40,160 bases of DNA from Planctomycetaceae bacterium (lineage in GTDB: Bacteria; Planctomycetota; Planctomycetia; Pirellulales; Pirellulaceae). Both the position numbers and the translations under genes were made by a program. Shown in pieces: positions 25,891-33,488 of this stretch. Every line of letters begins with the position of its first letter. The stretch's first letter is position 1. Where the stretch lies: NCBI GenBank assembly GCA_002726245.1, contig PBSM01000253.1:1-40160 (forward strand), given 5' to 3'. The notes under the pieces were generated by a model. The model saw nothing but the letters and a program-made list of their open reading frames with translations, was not told where the DNA came from and made no database searches.

Positions 25891-27002
25891 CCCGCATAAT
25901 GATCTGCGTCGCTTTGATTTCCATCCTGCAAGGGAGTTCGACCGCCAACGATGTACCCGCTCCGTTCATCGAGCGGCAGGCACTGTTCACTAACGGGCAG
26001 AAGGGCTACGTGGGGTATCGAATTCCGTCACTGGTGGTGACCCGGCGCGGGACGGTCCTGGCGTTTGCCGAAGGTCGCAGGAAGACCGGTCGGGACTGGG
26101 ACGACATTGATCTGGCCATGCGGCGCAGCAAAGACGGCGGCAAAACATGGAGCGACATCGAGTTTATCGCCGATCAGGGAGAGTTGACGATGGGCAACCC
26201 CTGCCCCGTCGTCGATCAATCGACCGGGACGATCTGGATGCTGTTGTGCCGAGGGAGTAAACCGGGCTGCGGCAACGCACACGTACTTGTGATGAAGAGT
26301 ACCAACGATGGAGAGACATGGTCCGACCCAGTCGATATCACGCCGTCAGCCAAGGACGCTGCCTGGCCGTTCGTCGGGACCGGGCCTGGTCATGGCATTC
26401 AACTAAAGTCCGGGCGTCTGCTGATTCCGTGCTGGGCCGACGCGACTCAGAAGATTGGCGAGGTTCAGTTTTCGTTCTGCATCTACAGCGATGATCATGG
26501 TGCCACATGGAAACATGGCGAGCGGCTCACGCCAAACGCGTCGGACGAATGTGACATTGTTGAACTTGAGGACGGAACGATCTACTTCAACGCGCGCAGT
26601 AGGCAGCAAAAGAGGCAGCGAGCGTGGGCGATCAGTCGCGACGGCGGTCACCGTTGGACCGACGTACGGTACGAGGCCGCGCAGCCGGAACCGTCGTGCG
26701 ACGGAGGCGTGCTGCGTTTGACCGACTCGCGACGATTCAACAAGAGCCGCGTACTGGTGTCGTGTCCGGCCAATCCGAACCGACGCGACCATCTCACGAT
26801 CCACATGAGTTACGACGAATGTCGGAACTGGGCCGTGTCGAACCTGGTCGATCCGGGCTACTCCGGATACTCGGACCTGACCGTCACAAGTGACAACACC
26901 GTTCTGTGCCTGTATGAAACGACGTCGGTCCCGGGCATCAGGCTTATTCGCTTCAATGTCGAGTGGCTCACGGACGGCAAGGATTCGCTGATTCCACGCT
27001 AA
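25887..27002 (+). CDS. Secreted exo-sialidase-like protein (GH33 family)
   Basis: About 371 residues with a signal peptide (MTRIMICVALISILQGSSTA). The sialidase hallmark YRIPSLV sits at 44-50, with the catalytic Arg in RIP. The nucleophile-region Asp is in GRDWDDIDLAMRRS. Asp-box repeats (SxDxGxTW) appear as SKDGGKTW, STNDGETW, SDDHGATW and SRDGGHRW. GYSGYSDL near the C-terminus carries the catalytic-Tyr-like site. GH33 enzymes remove terminal sialic acids from glycans; many planctomycete members are of uncertain specificity. I place the start at 25887 because the ATG overlaps the aminotransferase stop as ATGA; the longer frame from 25854 would only lengthen the leader. It converges on the propeller gene with two bases between the stops. 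Confidence 0.85.
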   Translation: MTRIMICVALISILQGSSTANDVPAPFIERQALFTNGQKGYVGYRIPSLVVTRRGTVLAFAEGRRKTGRDWDDIDLAMRRSKDGGKTWSDIEFIADQGELTMGNPCPVVDQSTGTIWMLLCRGSKPGCGNAHVLVMKSTNDGETWSDPVDITPSAKDAAWPFVGTGPGHGIQLKSGRLLIPCWADATQKIGEVQFSFCIYSDDHGATWKHGERLTPNASDECDIVELEDGTIYFNARSRQQKRQRAWAISRDGGHRWTDVRYEAAQPEPSCDGGVLRLTDSRRFNKSRVLVSCPANPNRRDHLTIHMSYDECRNWAVSNLVDPGYSGYSDLTVTSDNTVLCLYETTSVPGIRLIRFNVEWLTDGKDSLIPR

Positions 27003-27004
27003 TC

Positions 27005-28030
27005 TCATCTCTCCGCGAGCGTGAGCACCAGATTGCGTTTGGGTGTGTCGCCGACTTCGATGTGCGTGATGGTCTCTTTCGTCTGCGTATCTACAACACA
27101 GACCTTTCGTTCACTACGGACGCTGATATAGGCGTATTTGCTATCCGGCGTGAAGCACAGCCAGTAGATCTTGCCGATCATGGGGAGGGCCGTGATCTCT
27201 GGGAAGTCGTCGCGAGTGAGGTCGTGGATGTGCACCAATTGGTGCTCGACGTTGCAGGACCAGATCTCCTTCTGATCGGGACGGACGGCGAGCCCGTGGC
27301 AGCGGCTTCCCTTGTCGCGTAATTCTTTCGGAATGTTGTGTTTCACCGTTGCGAAGACTTCGCGTGTGTCGGTGTCCGCCGCCTGAAAGCCGAGTAGACC
27401 GTCGATGTTTTGGTAGAGCCGCTTTCCGTCTGGTGCCAAGGCCGGCGGGCGAACAACGTTGTCAAATGGTATCGTCCCGATCACCTTATGGCCGGCGTTC
27501 ACATCGACGATGGTCACTTTCTTCGGACTGCCCATGGGCGACAAATACATCAGCTTCCCATCGCGCGACGCCTGCGTGTTATGCGGCCGTCCACCGGTGC
27601 GAATCTTCGTGACGACTTTCTTCTCTTTTCCATCGATCACCCAGTACATGCCATCGTTACAAGGCACGTAAATCCACCCGCCGTCCGGTGTGCAAGCGAG
27701 TTGGTTGGGTTTTGGGCCGATCTCGAGGCGATGCTTGGTTTCGTAGGTGTAAGGATCGACCCAGAGCAACTCACCCGTCGGACCTTTGAAGTTCTCAATC
27801 GCGATGTGCACCACGTGAGCGTCGTCGGGAGCGGCGATGCCGTGCGGTTGCGGGCCGACCTCGATGCGCTTGACGACCTTGTGCGTCGCGACATCGATTA
27901 CGTGGACGTCATTCCCATAAGCGTTTGTCACCCACAGGAATTGCTTGTCAGCTTCCGCGGTCTCTGGGAAGATGGCGGCACTGCTGAGTACGGCCAAGAC
28001 GAAACATGCCGCGCGAACATCATGGCTCAT
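27005..28030 (-). CDS. Secreted YVTN-type beta-propeller protein
   Basis: About 341 residues from the ATG at 28030, with a signal peptide (RAACFVLAVLSSAAIF). YVTN/lactonase-like propeller repeats follow: FLWVTNAYGNDVHVIDVATH, VVKRIEVGPQPHGIAA, IYVPCNDGMYWVID, YISVRSERKVCVVDTQTK, THIEVGDTPKRN. Such proteins bind partners or ligands outside the cell and are usually not enzymes. The frame runs to 28066, but the signal peptide favours the inner start. It is divergent from, and overlaps at the 5' end with, the propeller-cytochrome gene at 28022. Confidence 0.82.
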   Translation of the reverse strand: MSHDVRAACFVLAVLSSAAIFPETAEADKQFLWVTNAYGNDVHVIDVATHKVVKRIEVGPQPHGIAAPDDAHVVHIAIENFKGPTGELLWVDPYTYETKHRLEIGPKPNQLACTPDGGWIYVPCNDGMYWVIDGKEKKVVTKIRTGGRPHNTQASRDGKLMYLSPMGSPKKVTIVDVNAGHKVIGTIPFDNVVRPPALAPDGKRLYQNIDGLLGFQAADTDTREVFATVKHNIPKELRDKGSRCHGLAVRPDQKEIWSCNVEHQLVHIHDLTRDDFPEITALPMIGKIYWLCFTPDSKYAYISVRSERKVCVVDTQTKETITHIEVGDTPKRNLVLTLAER

Positions 28031-29929
28031 AACTGCATCTCCAGTGTCAATTGTGGGCGAGTCCAAGCCGATTCGCGAATTGTAGAGCAGGACTCTGCAC
28101 TTCGCAAAGAACCACGATCGAAATGTCCGCCATATCGTCTCGGGCGGCAGGGGAGAGTTCTTTTCGCCGTATTGTTGAGTGGGATCTGTCTCGCGGCTGT
28201 GACGGTCGTTGCAGGGGATCGCAGCCCACTCGCGGTCGCCGTTTCGCCTAACGGCCGATTCTGCGTGTCAGCAAATTACACGTCCGACTCGGTCACGCTC
28301 GTCGATCTCCAAAAAGGCGAAACTGTCAGCGAGCATCCTTGTGGACGCGGTCCGTCGGATGTCGTCTGGATGGACGATAGGACAGCGCTGGTTTGCTTGC
28401 AGCACGAAGATGCGGTTGCCGTCCTGAAGATTGAAGGGGCTCGCATCTCCATCGATAAGCGTATCGCTGTCGGAGATGAACCTAGCGCTATTGTGATGTC
28501 GCCGACTCGCGATGAGCCGCGGGCTTTCGTTGCCGTGTCCGGTACGGATGAAGTCGCCGTACTTGACTTGTCTGAACAAGTTGTCGAGCAGCGAATCGCT
28601 GTCGGACAACAACCTTGCAGCCTTGCGCTTTCACCGAACGGGCGTTGGTTGGTGACCGCGTGCTCTCTTGGTGGCGAAGTGTTTGTCCACGATGCCATCT
28701 CGTACAAATCGCACAGCCGAAGAGTTTTGCTTGACGACACTGGCAACCTCGGCGTCGTCGCGATCTTGCCGGACTCATCAGCCTGCATCGTTCCTCATAT
28801 TGTCAATCGGACTTTCCCCGTAAACATCGAGAACATCGAGAAGGGCTGGGTGATTGACAACCGGTTGTCGAAACTACCGCTGCCGACAGGGGAAGAGTGG
28901 AACCAAGCCCAGTTGGGTTTGGATAAACGCGGCGATGCGGTCGGAGACGCCTACGCCGCTGCTGTCAGCCCAGACGGAGAGTGGTTATTGGTCACCTGTG
29001 GCGGAACACATGAACTGTTGGTTTTTCGCCAACCGACAATTCCTTGGCCGCCCGCCGACCCGGGAGACTTCATTCCCGATGAGTTGTTATCCGATGATGA
29101 TCGTTTCCGCCGCCTTGAACTCGGCGGCCGCCCGTTGGGAGTCGAGTTTATCGATGGGCGAACTGCAATCGTCGCGAACTATCTCTTGAATGCACTGCAA
29201 GTAGTGGACGTCGCCAAGGTGAGCATCGTGCGCACGATTCGTCTGGGCGGACCCGTGCAACCAAACTTGGAACGCCGAGGCGAGACGATTTTCTACGACG
29301 CGGATCGATCTCTCAACAGTTGGTTCAGTTGCCACACTTGCCACCCCGAAGGACACACGTCGGGGCTCACCTTTGATACGCTGAACGACCGGAGCTATAG
29401 CACGCAGAAGCTCACTCCGTCTCTTCGAGGCGTGGTTCATACCGCTCCTTGGACCTGGCAAGGTTGGCAACAGGACTTGCATGCGGCCGTGAGACAATCA
29501 CTGACGTCAACCATGCAGGGCCGGCAACCGCCGACGAACGAGGATGCCGAGGCACTCGTAGCATTCTTGTCAACTCTTGAGCATTTCGAAAACCCGCATC
29601 TCGCGGGCGATGGGCAACTAACGCGAGCGGCACGTCGGGGCAAGCAGTTGTTCGAGAGCAAGGCGGGATGTGCGAAATGTCACCGCGGACCTCATTTCAC
29701 AACGCCCGAGGCATTCGACGTAGGCCTCGGCCTATCTCCAACGGATTCGAAAGAGCACAATCCTCCCTCGTTGCGAGGACTCTATTCTCGTCGCCGATTC
29801 TTGCATGACGGCCGGGCTCGAACTTTGCAACAGGTTATCAATCGGCACCATCGCCCGGAGGACATTGGTGGCGAATCATTAACGGGCGAAGAGTTACAAG
29901 ACCTGATCGCCTATCTGAGATCGATTTGA
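28022..29929 (+). CDS. YVTN beta-propeller fused to di-haem cytochrome c
   Basis: About 635 residues. A hydrophobic export segment (VLFAVLLSGICLAAVTVVAG, about 46-65) is followed by a propeller with repeats such as VAVSPNGRFCVSANYTSDS, IAVGDEPSAIVMSPTRDEP and IAVGQQPCSLALSPNGRW. The C-terminal third is a cytochrome c peroxidase/MauG-like part with two haem motifs: SCHTCH (C437, C440, H441) and CAKCH (C550, C553, H554). The sequence RGLYSRRRFLHDGRARTL near the end resembles the distal part of di-haem peroxidases. The frame is open far upstream (27410), in antisense of the neighbour; 28022 is the last ATG before the export segment, but no ribosome site supports it. Start confidence is low. Likely periplasmic electron transfer. 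Confidence 0.8.
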   Translation: MAHNCISSVNCGRVQADSRIVEQDSALRKEPRSKCPPYRLGRQGRVLFAVLLSGICLAAVTVVAGDRSPLAVAVSPNGRFCVSANYTSDSVTLVDLQKGETVSEHPCGRGPSDVVWMDDRTALVCLQHEDAVAVLKIEGARISIDKRIAVGDEPSAIVMSPTRDEPRAFVAVSGTDEVAVLDLSEQVVEQRIAVGQQPCSLALSPNGRWLVTACSLGGEVFVHDAISYKSHSRRVLLDDTGNLGVVAILPDSSACIVPHIVNRTFPVNIENIEKGWVIDNRLSKLPLPTGEEWNQAQLGLDKRGDAVGDAYAAAVSPDGEWLLVTCGGTHELLVFRQPTIPWPPADPGDFIPDELLSDDDRFRRLELGGRPLGVEFIDGRTAIVANYLLNALQVVDVAKVSIVRTIRLGGPVQPNLERRGETIFYDADRSLNSWFSCHTCHPEGHTSGLTFDTLNDRSYSTQKLTPSLRGVVHTAPWTWQGWQQDLHAAVRQSLTSTMQGRQPPTNEDAEALVAFLSTLEHFENPHLAGDGQLTRAARRGKQLFESKAGCAKCHRGPHFTTPEAFDVGLGLSPTDSKEHNPPSLRGLYSRRRFLHDGRARTLQQVINRHHRPEDIGGESLTGEELQDLIAYLRSI

Positions 29930-30005
29930 CCAACCCGATCGGCGACGCCATGGGGAAGGCTGTCTTCGGCGGACTTCAACGCGCCGGCCTTCGCTTGTTC
30001 AGGCC

Positions 30006-31256
30006 TTAGTTGCGATCCTCTTCGACCTCTTCGAGCTTCGGATCAATCGCTGGGCCAATAGTGACTTCATCGTAATTCTTTTGTACGTCAGGAAGTGCCG
30101 ATGCTCTTGCTAGAGCAATGACATGCCGGACATCGATATGCGAGTTACCGGGTACGGAACCATCTTCGGTCCCTTGAACTGGATACAAAGGGATCCACAG
30201 AAAATGCCCGCTCTCGTTCTTCGAGCGTCCGCCGATGATTCTTCCTTCGTCATCCAAGGCCAACGTATATCGAAAGGTCATCGATTGCGTATTGTTCCCG
30301 ATCCTTGACCCAGTATCGCGATCGGTTTGGTGCGTTGAATCCAGGCCGTAGAAACTGTAGGTAACAGTCGTTACCACGTCTTGGTATTGAATTCCGTCTT
30401 TGGTGAGGGCATCACCAATCGACACGACATTGTAAGCATAGATCGGATTGTTCCAGGATGTCCGCCCTTTTGTTCTATCGATACCTACAGGACACCCGGC
30501 TTGACCGACGTAGTTGGCCAGCGATAGGTGAAAAGTGCCCATGTTCGGGCCACCGTCTCTGGCGCTCGGCGGAGCCAAGAACAGGAAACTATCATCGCTC
30601 GTTCTGTTATAGATTGCAGTGAGCAGGGCCTTGATCTCGGAAGGCTGCAGCACGACGCCCGGCGTTCCACCGACGTCTTCCGCATCGACCGCGTTGACTG
30701 GCTCGGGATGCTTAATCGTCGAAGCCGTGAAGCCACTGCAATATCCTTCCCAAGACTCTGAGTTAAGACGCATCCTTAGCATTGGGAAAAGAGCTCGGTC
30801 CCTGCCCATGATCCTTCGGATCTCGTGGGCGTTGGCTAGATCCTGGCCACCGTTGAACGCTCGATCGTAGGCGCTCAATGCCGAAGAGCCAGCCGTCCTT
30901 CTATCTACTTGCCTTCTACGGCCAGAAAACCCTACCGTCCGAACACTTCCGCGGCGGACACTGCCAAGTCCGCCGCTGGATTCGGGGTGAATGGCCGCGG
31001 AGTATGGCACTCGCCAACTGGGAACCGAGGCTTCCTTCTTCAGATGTGCTAGTCTGGTTTCGTAACTGTATCCCTGTTTGCTGAAATAGTAGTTGAACAG
31101 GGCTTCCTGTTCGTCCCTCTCATTCTGGACAACCTGCCCGTCAATTCTCCGTTCCTCAACGTTGCTTTCCGCAAACGCGAGTTCAGTTGCACTTAGGGAC
31201 CTGCATGCGAATGCGATGAGGATTGCGAATGGGACGCAGGAAAAAAGCCGGTGCAT
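30006..31256 (-). CDS. Secreted transglutaminase-elicitor-family protein
   Basis: About 416 residues. The signal peptide begins MHRLFSCVPFAILIAFACRS; the GAGGTGA ribosome site directly upstream fixes the ATG at 31256. The catalytic-like region resembles the transglutaminase elicitor family known from Phytophthora GP42. It has SWEGYCSGFTAS with the candidate nucleophile C173, then EIKALLTAIYNR, GTFHLSLANYVG with candidate H243, and GIDRTKGRTSWNNPIYAY with candidate D260. The segment around 90-120 is Arg/Ser/Gly-rich, and the tail is acidic (LEEVEEDRN). A transglutaminase would link Gln side chains to Lys in target proteins. The gene directly upstream encodes a Gln/Lys repeat protein, which makes it an obvious candidate substrate. 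Family assignment is from pattern recall only, and activity is inferred. Confidence 0.75.
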   Translation of the reverse strand: MHRLFSCVPFAILIAFACRSLSATELAFAESNVEERRIDGQVVQNERDEQEALFNYYFSKQGYSYETRLAHLKKEASVPSWRVPYSAAIHPESSGGLGSVRRGSVRTVGFSGRRRQVDRRTAGSSALSAYDRAFNGGQDLANAHEIRRIMGRDRALFPMLRMRLNSESWEGYCSGFTASTIKHPEPVNAVDAEDVGGTPGVVLQPSEIKALLTAIYNRTSDDSFLFLAPPSARDGGPNMGTFHLSLANYVGQAGCPVGIDRTKGRTSWNNPIYAYNVVSIGDALTKDGIQYQDVVTTVTYSFYGLDSTHQTDRDTGSRIGNNTQSMTFRYTLALDDEGRIIGGRSKNESGHFLWIPLYPVQGTEDGSVPGNSHIDVRHVIALARASALPDVQKNYDEVTIGPAIDPKLEEVEEDRN

Positions 31257-31314
31257 TGAATTCACCTCGGAGGAGCGAGGATGCTCCCGCATGTGATTGG
31301 GGTACGTTTCAAGA

Positions 31315-31349
31315 AAGATATCCCCCCGCGTGATGCTGGGGGATATCTT
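31315..31349. terminator. Strong hairpin between KPDQA-repeat and transglutaminase genes
   Basis: AAGATATCCCCC (31315-31326) pairs perfectly with GGGGGATATCTT (31338-31349), a 12-bp stem with an 11-base loop. It lies in the 128 bases between the repeat-protein gene and the transglutaminase gene on the minus strand. There is only a weak T-rich stretch after the stem, so it may be a partial terminator or an mRNA-stabilising hairpin rather than a full stop. It could make the repeat protein more abundant than the enzyme. Confidence 0.55.
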
Positions 31350-31384
31350 CAAGACAATCTGATCTGGAAAGTTGCGATCGACCG

Positions 31385-31693
31385 TTATTTACGGCGGCGA
31401 ATCCGGCCTCGACTCTTGCGAGTACGACAGCACTGATCGGGCTTCACCTGATCCGGTTTCACCTGATCCGGCTTCGCCTGATCTGGTTTGGCCTGATCGG
31501 GCTTCGCTTGATCTGGTTTGGCTTGATCTGGCTTGGCTTGATCTGGCTTGGCTTGATCTGGCTTGGCTTGATCTGGCTTGGCTTGATCCGGTGATACTTG
31601 ATCGGGCTTGGTCTGATCAGGCCCATCAGCCATCGCAGCTGAGCTGCTCAAACAAGCTGCACAAACGACAGCAGCCGCGAGAAAAAAACGCAT
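31385..31693 (-). CDS. Secreted KPDQA pentapeptide-repeat protein
   Basis: A 102-residue protein preceded by a strong GGAGGT ribosome site seven bases before the ATG. The signal peptide covers about 1-22 (ends SSSAAMA). Then come 13 PDQ units in a row: GPDQT, KPDQV, SPDQA, seven KPDQA, two KPDQV and a last KPDQ. The tail, CCRTRKSRGRIRRRK, has a Cys pair and a very basic end. At DNA level it is a 15-base tandem repeat. The repeat is nearly free of hydrophobic residues, so it should be extended and exposed, with regularly spaced Gln and Lys. That layout resembles known transglutaminase substrates such as involucrin in its logic, not in sequence. Export plus the Cys pair would allow disulfide or isopeptide linking. 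I do not know a named family. Confidence 0.75.
   Translation of the reverse strand: MRFFLAAAVVCAACLSSSAAMADGPDQTKPDQVSPDQAKPDQAKPDQAKPDQAKPDQAKPDQAKPDQAKPDQAKPDQVKPDQVKPDQCCRTRKSRGRIRRRK
31391..31628. repeat. 15-bp tandem repeat encoding PDQ units
   Basis: At least 12 full 15-base units run from 31441 to 31620, with partial or divergent units on both sides. Middle copies (for example GCTTGGCTTGATCTG) are nearly identical, while outer copies diverge. The identical core suggests recent expansion by slippage or unequal recombination, so unit number may vary between strains. Confidence 0.8.
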
Positions 31694-32237
31694 GGCATTA
31701 CCTCCGTGAAGAAAGTGAGAAAGAGTCGGCGGGGTGGGAAGCAGTCACTAGGAGTGACGTGCGGTGGGTTCGCGTCGTGCATTCTTTTTTGCCTGTTCGC
31801 GCGGGACCTCACACAATCCTGTGCGGAGGAACCACTCAATTGGAACTCTCAGTTTTAGGCGCCGCATTTTCACAAGACAATGGGGAAGGACGTGGCTGCG
31901 GCGACAACAAGCGCGTCGCGCGGCACCGCTCGCTGATGAAACGCGGTGTTTCATCCACTCTGAAAGGACGGACGCCTGTTTTTGTGAAATAGTTATTTCT
32001 TTCTTCTTATCACACCCCTGGGTGGAAGCCGTTCGTAGTGATCCGAGTTACCGTCTGGTCGAGTCGTCGTGACTAGCGCCAAGCACCTATTGCAATCCGT
32101 TCACAATGTGTAGGCTGCTGGTCGTGCGTTGCGTTTGTTGCATCGCATGGTTGAGCAGCCCATCGCGGGTCTCACCAAGGTCTCCCCGACCGTGCTCAGC
32201 CAGACCCTCAAGTCTTACTAACAGAATAGGTGTCTCC
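31694..32237. promoter_or_regulatory. 544-base divergent intergenic region
   Basis: No convincing gene in this stretch; open frames here lack ribosome sites and family resemblance. It separates the minus-strand repeat/transglutaminase pair from the plus-strand cysteine-hydrolase-like gene and must hold both promoters. A perfect hairpin, GATGAAAC-GCGGT-GTTTCATC, lies at 31935-31955. The length and the T-rich stretch near 31980-32020 fit a regulated divergent region, but I cannot name promoter boxes. Confidence 0.45.
31935..31955. promoter_or_regulatory. Eight-base inverted repeat, operator-like
   Basis: GATGAAAC and GTTTCATC flank a five-base spacer in the middle of the divergent region. The size and spacing suit a dimeric regulator; it could also be an RNA hairpin. 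No regulator gene is nearby. Confidence 0.35.
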
Positions 32238-33299
32238 ATGTTCCGGCGTGTGCTCCTCTCGGTCGTTTTGATCGCAAGCGTTGTTCTTCTGTCTGCTGAC
32301 CCAGCCGATGCTATTCGGCGACGACGACGGAATAACAACTACCAGTACTACTCAACCGGCTACATGCGTGTCGCGCCAACTATGGATGACGAATCCACCG
32401 ACTACCACGAGCTAGCTGCCTATTACGATTACGATCGAGCCGGGTCCGAGGAGGTCGCTTTCTCCGATAAGATTCGAGTGTTCCTGATGTTGCACGACCC
32501 GGAGTTTCAAAACGACGAGCAGCAGATGGTCGCCGAAGTGAAGCTCACCGACATGAGTATGCCAGAGACGACACATGCTCTGCACTATCCCGTTACGCTC
32601 ACTCGCCGTTCAGACGATGAATACACGCTGGGCGTGATCGATGTGATGAACGACGAGCTGTTCGAGCCGTTTGTGAAGCCCGGAACGGTTTACCGACTCT
32701 TCGTGAACCTACACCGCAAATCGGCAAATCATGACGCGGAATCTGCACTTGGCCGCGTACCGACTCCTTACTACGTCGCGACATCGGGCGAGTCTGCGAT
32801 CGAGCAAGCTCGTCAACACATCGTCATGCGAACGTTCCGCGAGTGGTACCGCACACAGCGTGGTTGGAGCAGGTCCAGCGAGTATGTGATGGACTGTCAT
32901 GATTACTATCGTTGGGCTACCGGTTCATGCACGGTCGGAGCCAGTTATGGCCGCGCGAATATCGAGCGGCTCTTCGGCGGACGGTATAGCAACGGCGGTC
33001 ACATTAAAGCACTTACCGAAGAGACACCGATTCACGCCGATTACGTGCGCATCCCAGGCCACACGTTCATGCTGCTGGCATACGATCCAGAGTGGCACGA
33101 AGTGTTGACGATGGAGGGAAACTTCGGCAGCAGCATCGCAGTCGTCGTTCGTTCGGTGGGCTCAGGCTGGACGGTTGGTCACCTCAAACAGGAACACCTC
33201 CGGCCCGACCTCTTCACGTTATCTGAAAGCGATGAGGAAGGCGCTGATGCCACCGCCAGCCGCGAACGCGGCGCAACGGACGAGAACACGGAAGCGTAA
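32238..33299 (+). CDS. Secreted cysteine-hydrolase-like protein (NlpC/P60- or CHAP-like)
   Basis: About 353 residues from the ATG at 32238, with a signal peptide (MFRRVLLSVVLIASVVLLSA, then ADA). A short Arg/Asn-rich start (RRRRRNNNYQYY) follows the cleavage site. The middle (about 78-160) is beta-rich and probably a separate domain. The C-terminal half looks like a papain-fold hydrolase: VMDCHDYYRWATGSC with candidate nucleophile C220, RIPGHTFMLLAYDP with candidate H275, and LTMEGNFGSS with E293/N295 as a third residue. The order Cys-His-polar and the spacing match NlpC/P60 and CHAP hydrolases, which cut peptidoglycan or amide bonds, but I do not recognise the exact family. The upstream open frame to 32106 lacks a leader. 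Divergent from the transglutaminase pair. Confidence 0.7.
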   Translation: MFRRVLLSVVLIASVVLLSADPADAIRRRRRNNNYQYYSTGYMRVAPTMDDESTDYHELAAYYDYDRAGSEEVAFSDKIRVFLMLHDPEFQNDEQQMVAEVKLTDMSMPETTHALHYPVTLTRRSDDEYTLGVIDVMNDELFEPFVKPGTVYRLFVNLHRKSANHDAESALGRVPTPYYVATSGESAIEQARQHIVMRTFREWYRTQRGWSRSSEYVMDCHDYYRWATGSCTVGASYGRANIERLFGGRYSNGGHIKALTEETPIHADYVRIPGHTFMLLAYDPEWHEVLTMEGNFGSSIAVVVRSVGSGWTVGHLKQEHLRPDLFTLSESDEEGADATASRERGATDENTEA

Positions 33300-33488
33300 T
33301 CGCATCGCGCCGAAGTTCGATGAGGGTCTAATTACGGGACATCACGCAATACGAATGGGTAGATGAGACTAAGAACTTTGACGGCGGGCACATGTTCTAT
33401 AGTTGGGACGAATCCCGCGCCGCGTTTCGTTCAGCAACCGAAACATTTTACGGATCGACTATCTCGCAAGCTTAGCTCAGTGCTCGGT

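Noticed and set aside
27410..28021. Long N-terminal extension of the propeller-cytochrome frame
   Set aside because: It is the antisense of the neighbouring YVTN propeller gene and has no own features; the export segment lies later.
31441..31620. CRISPR-like regular repeat
   Set aside because: The 15-base units are contiguous, without spacers, and encode the PDQ repeat.
31748..31954. Minus-strand open frame in the divergent region
   Set aside because: No ribosome site, biased Arg/Cys composition and no recognisable motif.
32106..32237. Upstream extension of the cysteine-hydrolase-like gene
   Set aside because: The extension is Cys/Arg/Ser-rich and precedes the real signal peptide, which starts at 32238.
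33329..33476. Plus-strand open segment that reads like protein (EWVDETKNFDGGHMFYSWDE), ending in a stop near 33474
   Set aside because: It has no start codon or ribosome site and follows directly after a stop; at about 45 residues it may be chance or a gene relic. Not strong enough to list.
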